This document shows, piece after piece, positions 30,584-45,749 of a DNA stretch of 64,000 bases. The notes under the pieces were generated by a model. The model saw only the letters and a list, made by a program, of their open reading frames with translations, had not been told where the DNA came from and did no database searches. Position 1 is the first letter of the stretch, and the number at the start of each line of letters is the position of its first letter. Source of the stretch: Zoroaster sp. YZ-2022 (taxonomy: Eukaryota > Echinodermata > Asteroidea > Forcipulatida > Zoroasteridae). The stretch covers positions 35,289,049 through 35,353,048 of the forward strand of contig CM055816.1 in the NCBI GenBank assembly GCA_029582265.1. Direction: 5' to 3'. Made by a program: the position numbers and the translations under genes.

Positions 30584-30707
30584 ATATATTGTCCCTGGTA
30601 AGACATAGACTGCGGTTTGTGCTCATCCGGTCACGGCTTTATACGGATAAACTAAGAGAAAATTCAGACAATCCTGGCCAAAATAGTTGGGACGCGTGAC
30701 GATAAAC
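30584..30707. repeat. Diverged direct repeat, copy 1
   Basis: Shares ATTGTCCCTG..GACTGCGGTTTGT..AAACTAAGAGA..ATTCAGACAATCC with 30737-30867. Spacing between copies is about 155 bp. Unclassified. Confidence 0.75.
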
Positions 30708-30736
30708 ATACTCTCCCCTGTCTCCCTACCCTCTGC

Positions 30737-30867
30737 TTCAATGTATTGTCCCTGAGACAAAGACAACGACTGCGGTTTGTCCGCGTCTGGTCGCGGCTTC
30801 ATAGATAAACTAAGAGACAATTCAGACAATCCCGGCCAAAATATTTGGGACACGTGGCACAAACATA
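30737..30867. repeat. Diverged direct repeat, copy 2
   Basis: Second copy of the repeat at 30584-30707, with a short insertion in the first third (GACAAAGACAAC). Confidence 0.75.
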
Positions 30868-31370
30868 CCTCCTATTTGCTCCCCGCCCCCCACCACCAAT
30901 GTTGTTATATTCAGCCGGAGCACAGACCGCGCAATGAGAGCCAACATTGTCAGGGGCCCGGGGGGGAGGGGGCAGCGAGATTTGGCCGGGATTGTAGCAG
31001 TATGCACACACGGCTGTTTCCCTTTAAAAAAAGTACCCCCTCTGTTGTCGAAAGTTAAACAGTATGCAAATGAGGCGTTTGATCCGTCATTCATACATCT
31101 CGCGCGTAGGGGTGACGCGTGTGGTTCAAATCTATATTTGGTTTGTTTACATTTTGCATTCTTGTGATTGGTTTTCAAGTTAAATATGCAATTTTTTTAT
31201 GAATATACTAAGTTTATTTAATAAACAGTCACATGATAGCTTTTCCCGCGAAATTGAGGCTGTTTACATTGTGGAATTGCCGGTGAAGTCTAATGTAGTG
31301 GAAGGCAGCCATTTAAATGTCGTCTTTGCCTTGAACATTTGAAGACGTTTTTCAAGCTGTCGTCATGGAT

Positions 31371-31870
31371 NNNNNNNNNNNNNNNNNNNNNNNNNNNNNN
31401 NNNNNNNNNNNNNNNNNNNNNNNNNNNNNNNNNNNNNNNNNNNNNNNNNNNNNNNNNNNNNNNNNNNNNNNNNNNNNNNNNNNNNNNNNNNNNNNNNNNN
31501 NNNNNNNNNNNNNNNNNNNNNNNNNNNNNNNNNNNNNNNNNNNNNNNNNNNNNNNNNNNNNNNNNNNNNNNNNNNNNNNNNNNNNNNNNNNNNNNNNNNN
31601 NNNNNNNNNNNNNNNNNNNNNNNNNNNNNNNNNNNNNNNNNNNNNNNNNNNNNNNNNNNNNNNNNNNNNNNNNNNNNNNNNNNNNNNNNNNNNNNNNNNN
31701 NNNNNNNNNNNNNNNNNNNNNNNNNNNNNNNNNNNNNNNNNNNNNNNNNNNNNNNNNNNNNNNNNNNNNNNNNNNNNNNNNNNNNNNNNNNNNNNNNNNN
31801 NNNNNNNNNNNNNNNNNNNNNNNNNNNNNNNNNNNNNNNNNNNNNNNNNNNNNNNNNNNNNNNNNNNNNN
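31371..31870. other. Assembly gap (500 N)
   Basis: Exactly 500 undetermined bases. The apparent ORFs through it carry no information. Confidence 0.99.
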
Positions 31871-32069
31871 ATCTTATTCTTTTGTTCAACTTTTCAATGA
31901 TCTAAAAGCCGGTTTGTATGTCAGGAACAACATGTGCCACTATTCGTGTGGATATGAGGACATCTGCATTTGTTGTTCTACCACAGAGGACTTTGTCTCC
32001 GATGATCAGTTCTATCCCCAGTGTAGTGATTGCATTGATGACGGGAAGGACAGGACTAGGCGCAAGTGA
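31871..32069 (+). CDS. Possible 3' end of a Cys-rich ORF (partial)
   Basis: The frame after the gap is open for about 65 codons and Cys-rich (CHYSCGYEDICICCSTTEDF, then QCSDCIDDGKDRTRRK) before a stop. Cysteine spacing hints at a zinc-binding tail. Its start is in or beyond the gap. It could be chance, and no family is recognised. Confidence 0.3.
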
Positions 32070-33718
<1,649 letters not shown>

Positions 33719-34210
33719 TTTTTTTGACTTTTCAATTAGATTATATATTTAAAAATAAAAAAACAAAGTCAAATTTTATAATAAAAGAATAGTAAATTAA
33801 AACAGAACATTTTGCAATTTGGAAAACATTAATACAGTTTTAAGTAAACAGAAAAGACCAAATATTCGGTACATGTAATAGAAACAAAAATATTTTAGTG
33901 TACAGATACAATATACATTTTAAATACAAATGAATAAAGTGAATACTTTAACCAATATAAGTATAAAGCTCCTCAGAAAAAGAGAAATACAAAGAAAGGA
34001 GAAAAGAAAGAAGAGGAAAGGGGTTCCAGTGCGGAGGGTGCGGCAACACGTTTTTTGGCGTGAGCCGAACCCACCGTGGTTCCTGAGGTGGGGAAGCCAC
34101 TGGCGTTACTGGTGTGGGCCTTATATCCCACTCCAGTGGCTTCCAAGGATAAGAGAAAGAAAAGAGAGGAAATCGGAAAGGAGGAGCAAATTTAGTAATT
34201 CTAACCGGGT

Positions 34211-37200
34211 TTAAATCAGCCATGTCAGCTTGTCATTAATGATGATGAACAAAGTATTATTTATATTCCATTTTTTAAGAAATTCATCATCATTATTGAC
34301 AAGCATAAAATAGTTGTATTCGAAAATAACTTTGTTTTTGATACGGTGAGTAAAAATTAAAAGAGGATCAATGAAATTAGAGGTTCGGTAAAGATTGTAT
34401 ATGACATATTTGCAACTGACGATAAGGTAGTTTGACAGGCGCACCGCCTCTCTATTGCGGCCCTTAGCACATGGGATCAAGGCCCAGTAGAGGTCAAAGT
34501 TCAGAAGTAGGTCAGGAAGAAGCCGGTGAAGAAGACTGTGGAGACAGTTGAGAAGAGGTTGAACAGAGGGACACGTGATGAATAGATGGCAGATCGTCCC
34601 TTGTCTCCGCACCATCCACATGTTGAAGAGATGGCCGGTTTGAGATGATGTAGAACTTGGAGTGACGGTAGGATGTTGTGTAGTAGTTTATATTGTAGGT
34701 CCCCTCTTTTTGGAAGTTGGGGACTGTAGATGCTATTCCATTGTATGTTTGTGTTGCTGTCCAGGACTCCGTTTTGATGCCAGTGTGATGTTTCTGTGGA
34801 AGGATGCGAGTTGAGATTTGTGTTGATGACATTGTAGATCGTTTTGGATGGTGCGGAGATGGCATTGTCCAAGTTGTTGATGATGACGTTGAGGGGACGA
34901 TCTGGTTTAGATGGAACATTTTGTAGCGCAGAGACAGTGGTGAAACCTCTCGTCGAATAGAGGGGAACAGTCTGATGAGTATCGTGTGCATCGAAGAAAG
35001 CTGGTTTTGAAGAAGTCGAGAAGATGGAGGACGAGATGTACTAGAAGAGGAGATGATGTCATTGGGCTGGTGCCACGATCCGGAAGTGAAGTTGAGAAGA
35101 TCCCTCACCAGGCCGACCCCACGTGTCGAGAGCCGCTCAGAGAGGATACGCCATCGTCAGTTGCATTTGAATTAAAGGAATATTTATGGGTAAATTAATG
35201 ACATGGCTGACTGAGTCGTGTATTATTTCTAACCGAGCTCCAGACAACCTCCAGGCACGCATGATCTCACCATAAAAAGAAGGTAATCCAATGTCAAAAA
35301 GGGGGTCTGTCTTCAAATAGAAGAGATGGAAGTCATAATTTAGTTTTTGTAGCGACGGAGGTGATTTTGAAGAAAACAAAAGAGGAATGAGAATTACCTA
35401 TAAGGTAAACGAAAGAGACGCGTTAATCTAAAGGTGAGAACTCGTGCCTGGAGGTTAACAAGGCCGAACCCCCTTTGTCAGGTTTCTGATACACAATTTG
35501 CTCTTTAAGGCGGTGTCTCTTGTTGGACCAGACGAAATCAACCAGCCGCCGTTGGAGTTCACTTAGAAATCGTCTGGCGGAGCGAGTGCCGCCAGACAAT
35601 GAAAGGTTTTGATGCGGCTAGCTGGTTGGCAATCAAGACTCTCCTTTAAAAGAAAGGGAGGTCGAGATGCCAGACCAGCTAGCGAGGGTTTCGGATAATC
35701 GGTTTTTACAAACAGTCCAGTTTTTGTCAGTGTATGTTTTGGTGTTTCCTAAGCGAACTCCGAGGAACGACAGGCCATCGTCATTCCATGAAAAATTAAG
35801 CGGCCGGTCGCCCTCGTCCGATCCAAGATCCCGCCCACAACCCTGGATTTTCTCGTATTTAGGCGCGCGGCAGAGGCGCGAGCAAAGATCGTGGTGTCTT
35901 TGATCGCGTCAAAGCCGCGTTCGAGGTGACAAAACGGAGACATCATCTGCATACGCAGACACCGAGCAAGAGACGTCAGCGTCGGGTATTCGAAACCGTC
36001 GTCCCCGACTTCGCCCCTTAGGCGATTTAGAAAAGGTTCAATAGCAATCGAGCACAGCAGTCCCGAGTGGGCAGCCTGACGGATGCCCTTCTCAACGGAG
36101 AAGGGCCGTCAGAGAACCGCAGATTTTGACCAAACTCGGAACCGCTGTACAGGATTTTTATGTAGTCGAGGAAACGGTCTCCGAAGCCCATAGCTCTCAT
36201 GGTGTCGAAGAGGTAGTCGCGATCAACTTTATCGAACGCTTTTTGCTGATCGAGGTTGACGATGGCTAAAGGGACATCATTTTCATTGGCATATTCGATG
36301 ATGTCCCTTATCAGACCTACGTTGTCATGGATTGAACGTCCAGGGACGCAGTAGGTCTGATCCTCACCTACGACGCTGCTGATGCACTCTTTCAGTCTGT
36401 TAGCGAGCAACCTTGCAAGGATTTTGTAATCATTGTTTAGAAGGAGATTGGCCGCCAATTGGCTATGTCGGCCAGATCTCCTTCTTGGGTAAAGAGTAAT
36501 TACCGCCTCCTGAACGAACGAGGAAGCCCGCCGGTGAGAAAATAATAATTTAAAACAGAAAGTAGGTCGTTTTTAGAATATTCCAAAAGTTTGATAGAAT
36601 TCACCAGACAGGCCGTCCAGGCCAGGCGTTTTATCCTTGCTAAGTTGGCCAACAGCTATTTCTAATTCCTCTAGAGACAGAGGACGCCCAGGTCCTCTGC
36701 CTCTACAGGATCAAGACGAGGCAGGTCCCAAAATAAGCTTTTTCGCGGGCGCCCCTCATCGGTCGAGTTTTAGAATAGAGGTTTTTGTAGAAATTTGATA
36801 CATGATTTTTTTATGACAGAGATATTTTGAGTATTTCTCCAGAATCCAAACGGATTCTGGAGATAGTTTTAGAACAGGATTTAGATTTTCAAGATTAAAA
36901 AGTAAGAAGAGGAGGTATCGACCTCGCTGACATGTTTGAATCTCGACCTGATAAGGGCGCCCTGCGCTCGATTTTTTAAGATAGAATTAAGTGTTTATTT
37001 TTGTTCTAAGAGGACCTGCCTGGTCTCCGGTGTGATTTCCGGCGCAGACTGAAGGTCGTCAATAGTCCGATTTATTTTAAAAAGAGCTTCGCGTTTCTCG
37101 GAAGCAATTTTTTTAGAAAACATTTGAGTAATTATTTTGATGTGGGACTTGCCAAAGTCCCACCAAGAATTTAAATTGGGGAAATCGGACTGTTTTTGAC

Positions 37201-38079
37201 GCCATTCTCCCCAGAAACAAGTTATAATTTGTTTGTATGCTTCATCCTGAAGAATTGAATTATTAAAATGCCAGTAGGCGCTACCCGGAAATTAGCCGAG
37301 GGTAGTTGAATTTTTAAAGAAATAGCGGAGTGATCAGAAAGAGAACAGGGTGTTATTTGCACGAATGAATAGAGGATAACATATCAGGATGAAGATACAA
37401 ACGATCTAACCTGGCTTTGGAAACACCACAATCCCTGGAAGGGTTATTCCGCAGCCAGGTAAATTGTTGTTTCTGGGGATTCAGTCTACGCCAAACATCA
37501 CACAGAGAGAGTGCACCAACAGTTTCCTTGAGAGCTGCTGCGACTCTGGATCTACGCTCGGTGGGCGCATGCAGACGGTCCAATGCAGGATTTTCCGTGC
37601 AGTTAAAGTCACCTCCGACCACAACGACACCGTCACTGTCACAAGAGGATAAATGTTTAGAGAAAGAATTAAAGACTTTAAAAGCAAGAGAGTCGCTCTG
37701 GGGTACTAAAAATTATAAATGTGGAAAGAGTTTCATTGGATTTAGTTTTGTATAAAGAAGATGTCCTGAAAATGTTAAGATTTGAAATAATTTCTAAATT
37801 TTTATTATTAACGAGTGTAGTTACCCCAGAGCCATAAGAGTTGGAAGGAAGAGATAGAGTAAGGGTTACAGGGCTCCAGCAGGAGCTTATTTCCGTAAGG
37901 TTATAAGTCTCCTGCAGGAGCACTATGTCGGAAAAGGGAAAGAAATTTTCAAAATAAGCATGTATGGCGGCATTTTTGGTTGGCATTGAACAGCCGCCTG
38001 TGTTCAGGGAAATCAGTGACAGTGTCATTGCGACCAAACTAATCAAGACTCTCATAAAAGAAAAGCAAAAGAAAATCAT
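34211..38079 (-). pseudogene. LINE-B ORF2: endonuclease/reverse transcriptase, multiply frameshifted
   Basis: Segments in order are: the APE-type endonuclease start (MTLSLISLNTGGC, then IVLLQET; 37678-38079); GGDFNCTENPALDRL (37353-37622); the RT core (YKILARLLANRLKECIS, VNLDQQKAFDKVD; 36027-36458); and a C-terminal part with a CGWCGDKG zinc finger, ending KLTWLI (34211-34872). The frame breaks several times, so it is dead. LNTGGC and the overall layout fit the Tx1/L1 group. In the region 35496-35530 it keeps the single TTAA that is duplicated around the MITE in LINE-A. The apparent ATG overlaps the ORF1 stop (ATGA). Confidence 0.88.
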
Positions 38080-39787
38080 TTATCTAAAGTCTTGATCAGC
38101 TTGGTTACGCGTTGTTGTTGTAGGCCCCTGTTGAGGAGTGGGTTGCTGCGTAGCGGTTTGAGTTGTTTCACAAGTCCAAGCACATTAGCAGTGAATCTCT
38201 TGGCCACCTCGATAGGTTTTTTCGATTTTTATGGAGGCCAAGAAATTCATGAGCTCTTTAGAAGACAGAGGACCTTTTGTGTTGAAAGGCAATCAGGCAC
38301 CGCCTCGTCTTCGGTAGTCTGACTGTCTTCCCACATGTCATCTTTGGTCGTTCGTCGACGAGGCTGGGTGGAGACAAGGGAGGATTGTGAATTAAGGACT
38401 TGGTTAAGGACTTGGGTGATGGAAGGAGTCGACTGTCATGCGGCATCGCCACCTTCTTCACAAGTTTACGTGGAGGAGAGGGTGTTTTTAGAGGAGTGAG
38501 AACTGAAGTATTTGTAGGAGGGGATTGAGTGGAAGATTTCCTTTTTGAGACGACATCAGAAAAAAGTCTAGATGGTGGAGGTGGCGATCCCCAGACAGAG
38601 CAACCGGGTTTGGATGGGGTGGATAGGTTGAAGGCGGAAGAAGGTTGGGAGGGGAAAGGGAGTGGTGGGAGTGGTGGGAGGGGAAGGGAGGATGGGGCCG
38701 CGGATGACGCAGGGGCCACGGACGGCGCAGGAGCCTCAGACGCCGGAGAAACCGCGGGCAAAGAAGGCCCCACAGACCCCGCCGAGCCGCCCGCACGAGC
38801 CGAGCCTCCCGCCCGGACGAGGGCCCAACCCCTGTTAGCTCCCCGCCGGAACGAGAGGCCGACGCGCTGGACCCCGCACCAGCACATGAGGCACTTCCAG
38901 TTGAAGCACCCCGACACCGGCGCGGCATGTCCAGCTTCGCACAGGCGGCCCCGACAGGGCCCGAGGGCCCCCAGAACCCGCAGCGGTCCGAACACCCGAG
39001 GGTTCCGCACGATCCGCATCCCTACGGAATCCAGCGGACCAGGTTTTGGAGACTTTAGGTGGTGTGTTTAGGATCGGATTTTTTGTTAGTGGGGTTATGG
39101 ACGAAGGTGGGTGGTGGGTTTAAGGGATTGGTCTCGTTTTTGTCAATGTCATCGGTTCCCTGTTTCACAAGCACGGCTAATGTGGCCGTACTCACCGCAT
39201 GAAAAGCAAACGTACTGACTCGTCGACAGAAACACGCGATAATGTGTGCCTAAATACAAGATATTTATGTGCTCAGGCGGAGTGACGTTCGGTTTAAGAA
39301 GAACATGCACTTGCCGCCTGAACGACATGATATGTGACAGATGTTTTCCTTGAAACCCAGGGGAATGGACCTTACCTGAGACACCACTTTGCAGAAAGAT
39401 GACAGGTTGTGTATCAGTACCGTGTTCAGGATCTCTGGATAAACATTAGAAAGCGTGAACCGGGTGGTTGGCTGGACCAGTGGGTTGAGCTCGATGAAGC
39501 TGCCATCGTGGGTCAGTCCGTTTGGACAGCCTCGACGACAGCCTCCTCGAGCTCAGATATGCTGCTATTCGACCGTTTGAAATCCTGGAAGCTGATAACA
39601 CTTGTGCATTTGAAATTTGGTTAACCAGTGAAATGAGATATTCGCGAACGGAGACTGTGTCAGCGCTTTGAAAACGAATCCATTGTACATGGTAATTGGG
39701 CTATTACAAGGAACAATATAAACTCGTTCACCACCCTTGCTCACACTTGGCTGATTTTTCAATAGGTTGTTGCGCCTGACTGGCCAT
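38076..39787 (-). pseudogene. LINE-B ORF1: CCHC zinc-knuckle protein, frameshifted
   Basis: The start MASQAQQ (39787) matches LINE-A ORF1. The frame breaks soon after, but later segments are recognisable: ELNPLVQPTTRFTLS, a CCHC knuckle (CFSCGEYGHISRAC, near 39200), a long Pro/Ser-rich region (38500-38900) and WGSPPPPSRLFSDVVSKRK (near 38560). The end, KQLKPLR..KTLDK, is conserved with LINE-A. ORF1 proteins bind the element RNA. The WGSPPPPSRLFSDVV stretch corresponds to the site beside which element 2 inserted in LINE-A. Confidence 0.82.
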
Positions 39788-39993
39788 GGTGACCAGCCAA
39801 AGCACCAAAAACGACAAAAATTTGAAAAAGAACCCAGAAAAACACGAAAACAGTTAAACCTGACAATTTGAAATTCGCCCTGTATGATGTATGAACAATA
39901 AGAGTAAGATTAATATAAAATTTGTAACCGTAAGATGCGTAAATCTCACAAAAATCTACTGTTTCCTGGAGCTCGATAAATACACGACCTACC

Positions 39994-40718
<725 letters not shown>

Positions 40719-40740
40719 AGAGAGAGAGAGAAGAGAGAGA
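40719..40740. repeat. Short GA tract
   Basis: Slightly imperfect (one extra A) GA run between fragment C and LINE-A. Confidence 0.9.
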
Positions 40741-41194
40741 CTTTACAAATATAATCTTCATTTCGAAACATTTTTAAAAACCAAACATTTTTAAAAACCA
40801 AACATTACAGAAAATGACATTGTATAAATTGTGATAAAATTAAAACTATGAAAGGCACATTCTGTAAAAATTCCAGTGAAGTAATATGTACAATAATTAT
40901 TATATAGATGAAAAGGATTTTGTTAAAAAGAAAGCTGGTGTATTATAACAAAACATTGTTTGAGTAAAAAGTACATGATCGAGGTATAACAATACAAATG
41001 GTTTTAGATAAGAAATATTGAATAAAAGCAAATATGACTTTTGTTTAAAATGATGGAGATATAAAATGTTTGGTTTGAAATAAAGGTACATTGAATAGAT
41101 AAAAGCGCAGATCAAAACAATAAAAGCACAAGAAAGCTTTGTAATTTTTATTTATTTTTTTTTGGAATTTTTGTTTGTTTAATACTAAACGCGG

Positions 41195-44100
41195 TTAAAA
41201 AAGCCACGTCAACTCGCCATTAACAGTTTTAACTAAAGCATTTTGTGTAGACCATTTTGTTTCAAATTCGTTGAGATTGTCGTTAAGTTTAAAGAAATAA
41301 AAATCAAATAATATTTTGTTTTTCAAGCGGTGTTTCCAAATTAAAACAGGATTTACAAATTGGGAAGTTCTATAAAGATAATATATAACGTTCTTGCAGC
41401 TGACGATGAGATGATTTGCAATTCGTACAGCTTGTTTGTCGCGTCTCCTGGCATGCGGGATCAAGGACCAGTAGATGTTGAAGTTGAGAGGAAAACCGGG
41501 AAGGAGACGACTAATGAGGGTGTGAAGAAGCGTTAGTGCTGGCTGGACGGACGGACACAGGATAAACAGATGCCAGATCGTGCCCCTCTCTCCGCACCAT
41601 CCGCATGTTGGTAAAATGTTCTTGTGCTGAGGTGGTGAAGTACTGGTAACGACGGTAGGACGTTGTGAAAGTTTAAATTGTACGTCGCCCTCCTTTTTTG
41701 ATGAGGGCAGTTCGTAGGCTTCCTTCCAGTTGATTTCGTTGGGTCGGTCCAGGAAGCCTACGTCGTGCCAGTATGTTTGGGTATGTTCTGGGAGTTCATT
41801 GATGTGGCGGTTGATTTCCTGATATATTGCTTTGGATGGTGCGGAGATTCCGTTGATGTTGGTTGATAGCTTGATTCCGAGGGGCGGATCTGGCTTTAGG
41901 TCAACACTTGCAGGGGGAGAAGACATGACGAAACCACGATGACTGAACGTTGGGGAACAGACGACGGACGACGACGAGCGAAGACGAAGGAGTTGACGAT
42001 GAAGAAGACGAGAGTGGGCGTGGTCTACACTTAGATTGGATGATGTCGCTGGCGTCAGACCAACGCCCACTCGAAGGATGAAGGAGATGACGAACTTGTT
42101 TGATTCCACATGCCAGGAGGCGCGCAGAATCTGGGTCATCGTCAGCTGCAAGAGAAACTAAGATAGAACTGTTAACGGGGAGATTTAAGACGTGACTTAA
42201 ATTATCGTGTGCTATAATGATTTGAGCCCGAGGTCCAAGCACGCAACACCTCGCTGTAAAAACTGGGAAGAGCCACGTGGAATTCAAGGTTTGTTTTTAA
42301 AAAGAATAACTGGAAATCGAATTTTAGGTTTTGGTATTTATGAAGAAAATGAGTAAAAAGAAAAAACGAGGGATGTGAGTGGTTATTTAAAAACTTTTGG
42401 ATCCGGTTAAATCTGTATGTGAGGGTGCGTGCTTGGAGGCAGGTTAAACCAAGTCCCCCCTTGTCGGGTTTTTGAAACAAAAGTCGTCTCTTTAACCCTC
42501 CTGGGCATTAAGTAGAAAACTTTACACTAACTCAGCAGTGGATGTATTGCAATACACCCACTAATTTAACGGTGTCTAGAATGACTTAAAAATAATACAG
42601 GGTGCCCATGATGTTTTTATGTTTGTTTCACTATTTACAAGTATATTTGAGCATTAATATTTTTTAAACCTCCGACGACTTTATCTAAACGTGGCACCCC
42701 TCCTCTTTTCAGTGGCACCCTAATTTACCTACTGTAAAAAACAGTAGGGCTTACGCGCCGCAGGTTGTAATTATATTAAAAATTGTTTTCTGCATTCCCC
42801 ATTGACATCAATAACATCCACACAACTAGATACATAACAGCTGTTCTACAACCAACCAGTGGCCCATCAATCATCAACAGTGTGTGTGTGTGTGCCAACT
42901 GGTGTGTGTATTTCAATACACCCCACACGCTAAGAATATGTACATAGCAAAACACACATAGACCCTATGCAAACAGATCATTATGCGAGATTTCACATGT
43001 AACCCGATACACCTTCAACTCCAGCATGCTCCTACATGTAGAGCGGGTCAAAGGTGACAAAGTCAAGTAGTGTCTGTTTTTTTGGTGGAGTATTAAAGGG
43101 GCAGTGCAAAAAAAACCACTTTTCGAGAACTGGAGTACATCCACTCCCTCCTAGGAGGGTTAAGAGGTGTTTTTGTGTGGGCCAGACAAAGTCGATTAAC
43201 ATCCGTTGGAGTTCATCTAGGATGTGATCAGGGGGAGAAAGAACAGCGAGGGCATGAAAAGTTTTAGAAGCAGCTAATTGGTTGCAGACGAGGACTCTGC
43301 CTTTAAAAGAGAGGGACAGTGATACATTTTTCCAAGAAGTTAATGTTTTTTTAAGTTTTTATTTGCATTTTTTCCAATTTAATTTTTCGTAGCTAGAGGT
43401 GTTTCCTAGATGAACTCCAAGGAACTCGAGCCCCTCGCTGTTCCACAAGAAACCGAGGGGCCTATCGACCCGTCCGGCCCACGAACCGGCCCATAACCCC
43501 TGGGATTTTTTTGTATTTAAGCAAGCAGAGGCGCGGCCGAAGAGGTCGTAAGTCTCCTCGACCGCAGCAAAACCCGCATCAGAGGTGACAAACACAGACA
43601 CGTCGTCTGCGTATGCCGATACCGAGCAGTATTTCTCCGTACCAGGAAGTTTAAAGCCACTCTTGTTAATATTTAAACGAAGTTTGTTCAAGAGTGGCTC
43701 TATGGCAATCGAGTACAGCAGTCCCGAGAGCGGGCACCCCTGCCGTATACCCTTCTCAAAAGAGAAGGGCGACGTCAGGAGCCGCACACCTGATCAGGCT
43801 CTCGGAACCACTGTACAGGAGCCGTAAATGACGGAGAAACAACTCCCCAAAGCCCATGGCCCTCATTGTGTTAAGAAGATAGCCGTGGTCAACGTTGTCG
43901 AAAGCTTTTTTTTGATCAAGGTTGACCACGGCTAACGGGGTGTCGTTAAGATCCGAGTACATTAAAATGTCTCGGATCAAATTGATGTTGTCATAGATAG
44001 ACCGCCCCGGTACACAGTATGTTTGATCTTCGTTGACGACGCTGTGAATGCACTGTTTGAGCCTGCTGGCGAGCAACCTGGCATAAATTTTATAGTCGGT

Positions 44101-45735
44101 GTTAAGAAGGGAGACCGGACGCCAATTGGCAATGTCTGAAAGGTCTCCCTTCTTGGGAATTAAAGTGATAACTGCGCGAGAAAAGGAGCGGGGAAGGGAG
44201 CCGGAATTGAAAGAAAAATTGAGAACAGAAAGGAAATCATTTTTTAGAATGGGCCAAAAGCATTGAAAAAATTCGGAGCTAAGGCCATCGAGGCCTGGGG
44301 ATTTGTTTTTTCCAAGTTGCTCGACAGCAAGGTCAAGTTCCTCAAGAGACAGAGGGCAATCAAGGTCCTCTGCATCTTGAGGCTCAAGCCTATTGAGGTC
44401 CTCCGTGATTACATCAAAAGCGCTCTCGTCAGTCGGTACTCTACTATAAAGATTTTGGTAAAAGGAGTGGATGTGGGTCTTTATTTCTGTTGGGTTTTCA
44501 GTGATGGTGCCAGAGGGGAGTCGTATTTTAGAGATAGATTTGGAAATTGAATTATTTTTTTCAAGGTTAAAAAAGTAAGATGTGGATGAGTCAGTTTCAT
44601 TTAGGTGTTTAAAGCGTGATCTGACGAGAGCGCCTTGAGCTTTATTTTTAAGATGTTCATTTAAAATATTCTTTTGCTCCTGGAGGACCTCTTTGGTTTG
44701 AGGCGTGAGATCTGGCGCAGACTGTAATTTTTCAATATTTTGGTTCAGTTCAGAAATAACCTCTCGTCTTTCTTTTGCAATTTTTTGGCTGTATTTAAGG
44801 GTAATGGATTTTATGTGGGACTTGCCAAAGTCCCACCACGAAGAAAGGTTGGGAAAATTATTTTTTTGATGTTGCCAATTGGCCCAGAAGTTGGAGATTA
44901 TTTCTTTGTATGAATTGTCGGAAAGAAGGGAGTTATTAAAATGCCAGTAGGCGCTACCCCTCTGGCCAGCAGAGGGGAGCTTAATTTGAAGGGAGATAGC
45001 AGAATGGTCAGAGAGAGTACAAGGTATGATTTTGGAAGAATGGACAGAGGATAAAATATTGTGTGGGCCATAAAAACGATCGAGTCTGGCTCGGGACGAG
45101 CCAGACTTGGACGAGGGGTTATTTCTGAACCATGAAAATGTTTGCACACCTGGGTTAAGGCTGCGCCAGATATCACGCAACGACAGTGCACTCACCGCGT
45201 CGCTGAGGGCACATGCAACTCTGGGTCGATGCTCGATCGGCATGCGCAGACGGTCGATAACAGGGTCCTCCGTGCAGTTGAAGTCACCTCCGATGACGAT
45301 GAGGCCGTCGTCAGCAAGCTGAGCACAATGCTCGCGGAAGGACTGGATAGAGTCTAAAGCAAGTTTGTCATTCTGCGGGATTAAAAAATTGTAAAGATAG
45401 AAAAAGGTGTTATTTGTCCTGATTTTTGTGAAAAGAATGTGTCCGTTCGAAATAATTTTAGAAGTAACAATAACTGTATTTGTATTTTTAACTAAGGTTG
45501 TTATTCCCGACCCACGGGTGGGGCTTGGGGCACACAGGGGAGTGTACGGCCACATTTTCCATACGGGGCTGTGTGAAGTTAAAAAATGGGTTTCTTGAAG
45601 GAAGATTATATCTGGGGAATTACAAAGATTTTCTACATATGTTTTGATGGAAGCATTTTTCAAAGTGGCCGTACATCCTCCAGTGTTGAGGGTGAGCAAC
45701 GACAGCGTCATCGCAAGGAGTAGTGAAAAATACAT
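41195..45735 (-). pseudogene. LINE-A ORF2: endonuclease/reverse transcriptase, broken
   Basis: The first 659 codons (45735-43756) are open: an APE-type endonuclease (LLTLNTGGCTATLKNASI, QETHF, GGDFNCTED, ARLDRFY, SDHSAI) and the RT fingers/palm (VITLIPKKGDLSDIANWRPV, VNLDQKKAFDNVDH). After a frameshift, 43787-43359 holds the catalytic YADDVSVF. A MITE sits at 42496-43159. The C-terminal part (42151-41195) has the zinc finger CGWCGERGTIWHLFILC and ends ELTWLF. It would nick (TC)n target DNA and prime reverse transcription there, but is now inactive. Confidence 0.92.
42492..43163. mobile_element. TTAA-flanked MITE (piggyBac-like) in LINE-A ORF2
   Basis: TTAA at 42492-42495 and at 43160-43163 flank a 664-bp segment with inverted ends CCCTCCTGGG and CCTAGGAGGG. 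No ORF is present. LINE-B at the same place (about 35506) has a single TTAA and no insert, which gives the empty site. TTAA duplication and ends starting CCC fit non-autonomous piggyBac-superfamily elements. It contains a short TGTG run near 42881 and repeats of the kind ATTGCAATACACCC. Confidence 0.85.
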
Positions 45736-45749
45736 GTAGAAAGGAATGT

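Noticed and set aside
31290..32069. ORFs spanning the second run of N
   Set aside because: The joint across 500 unknown bases is arbitrary. Only the short Cys-rich tail is mentioned, with low confidence.
38529..39071. Plus-strand ORF of 180 codons, and similar at 46238-46642 and 62739-62921
   Set aside because: Antisense shadows of the Pro/Ser-rich part of LINE ORF1, with biased composition.
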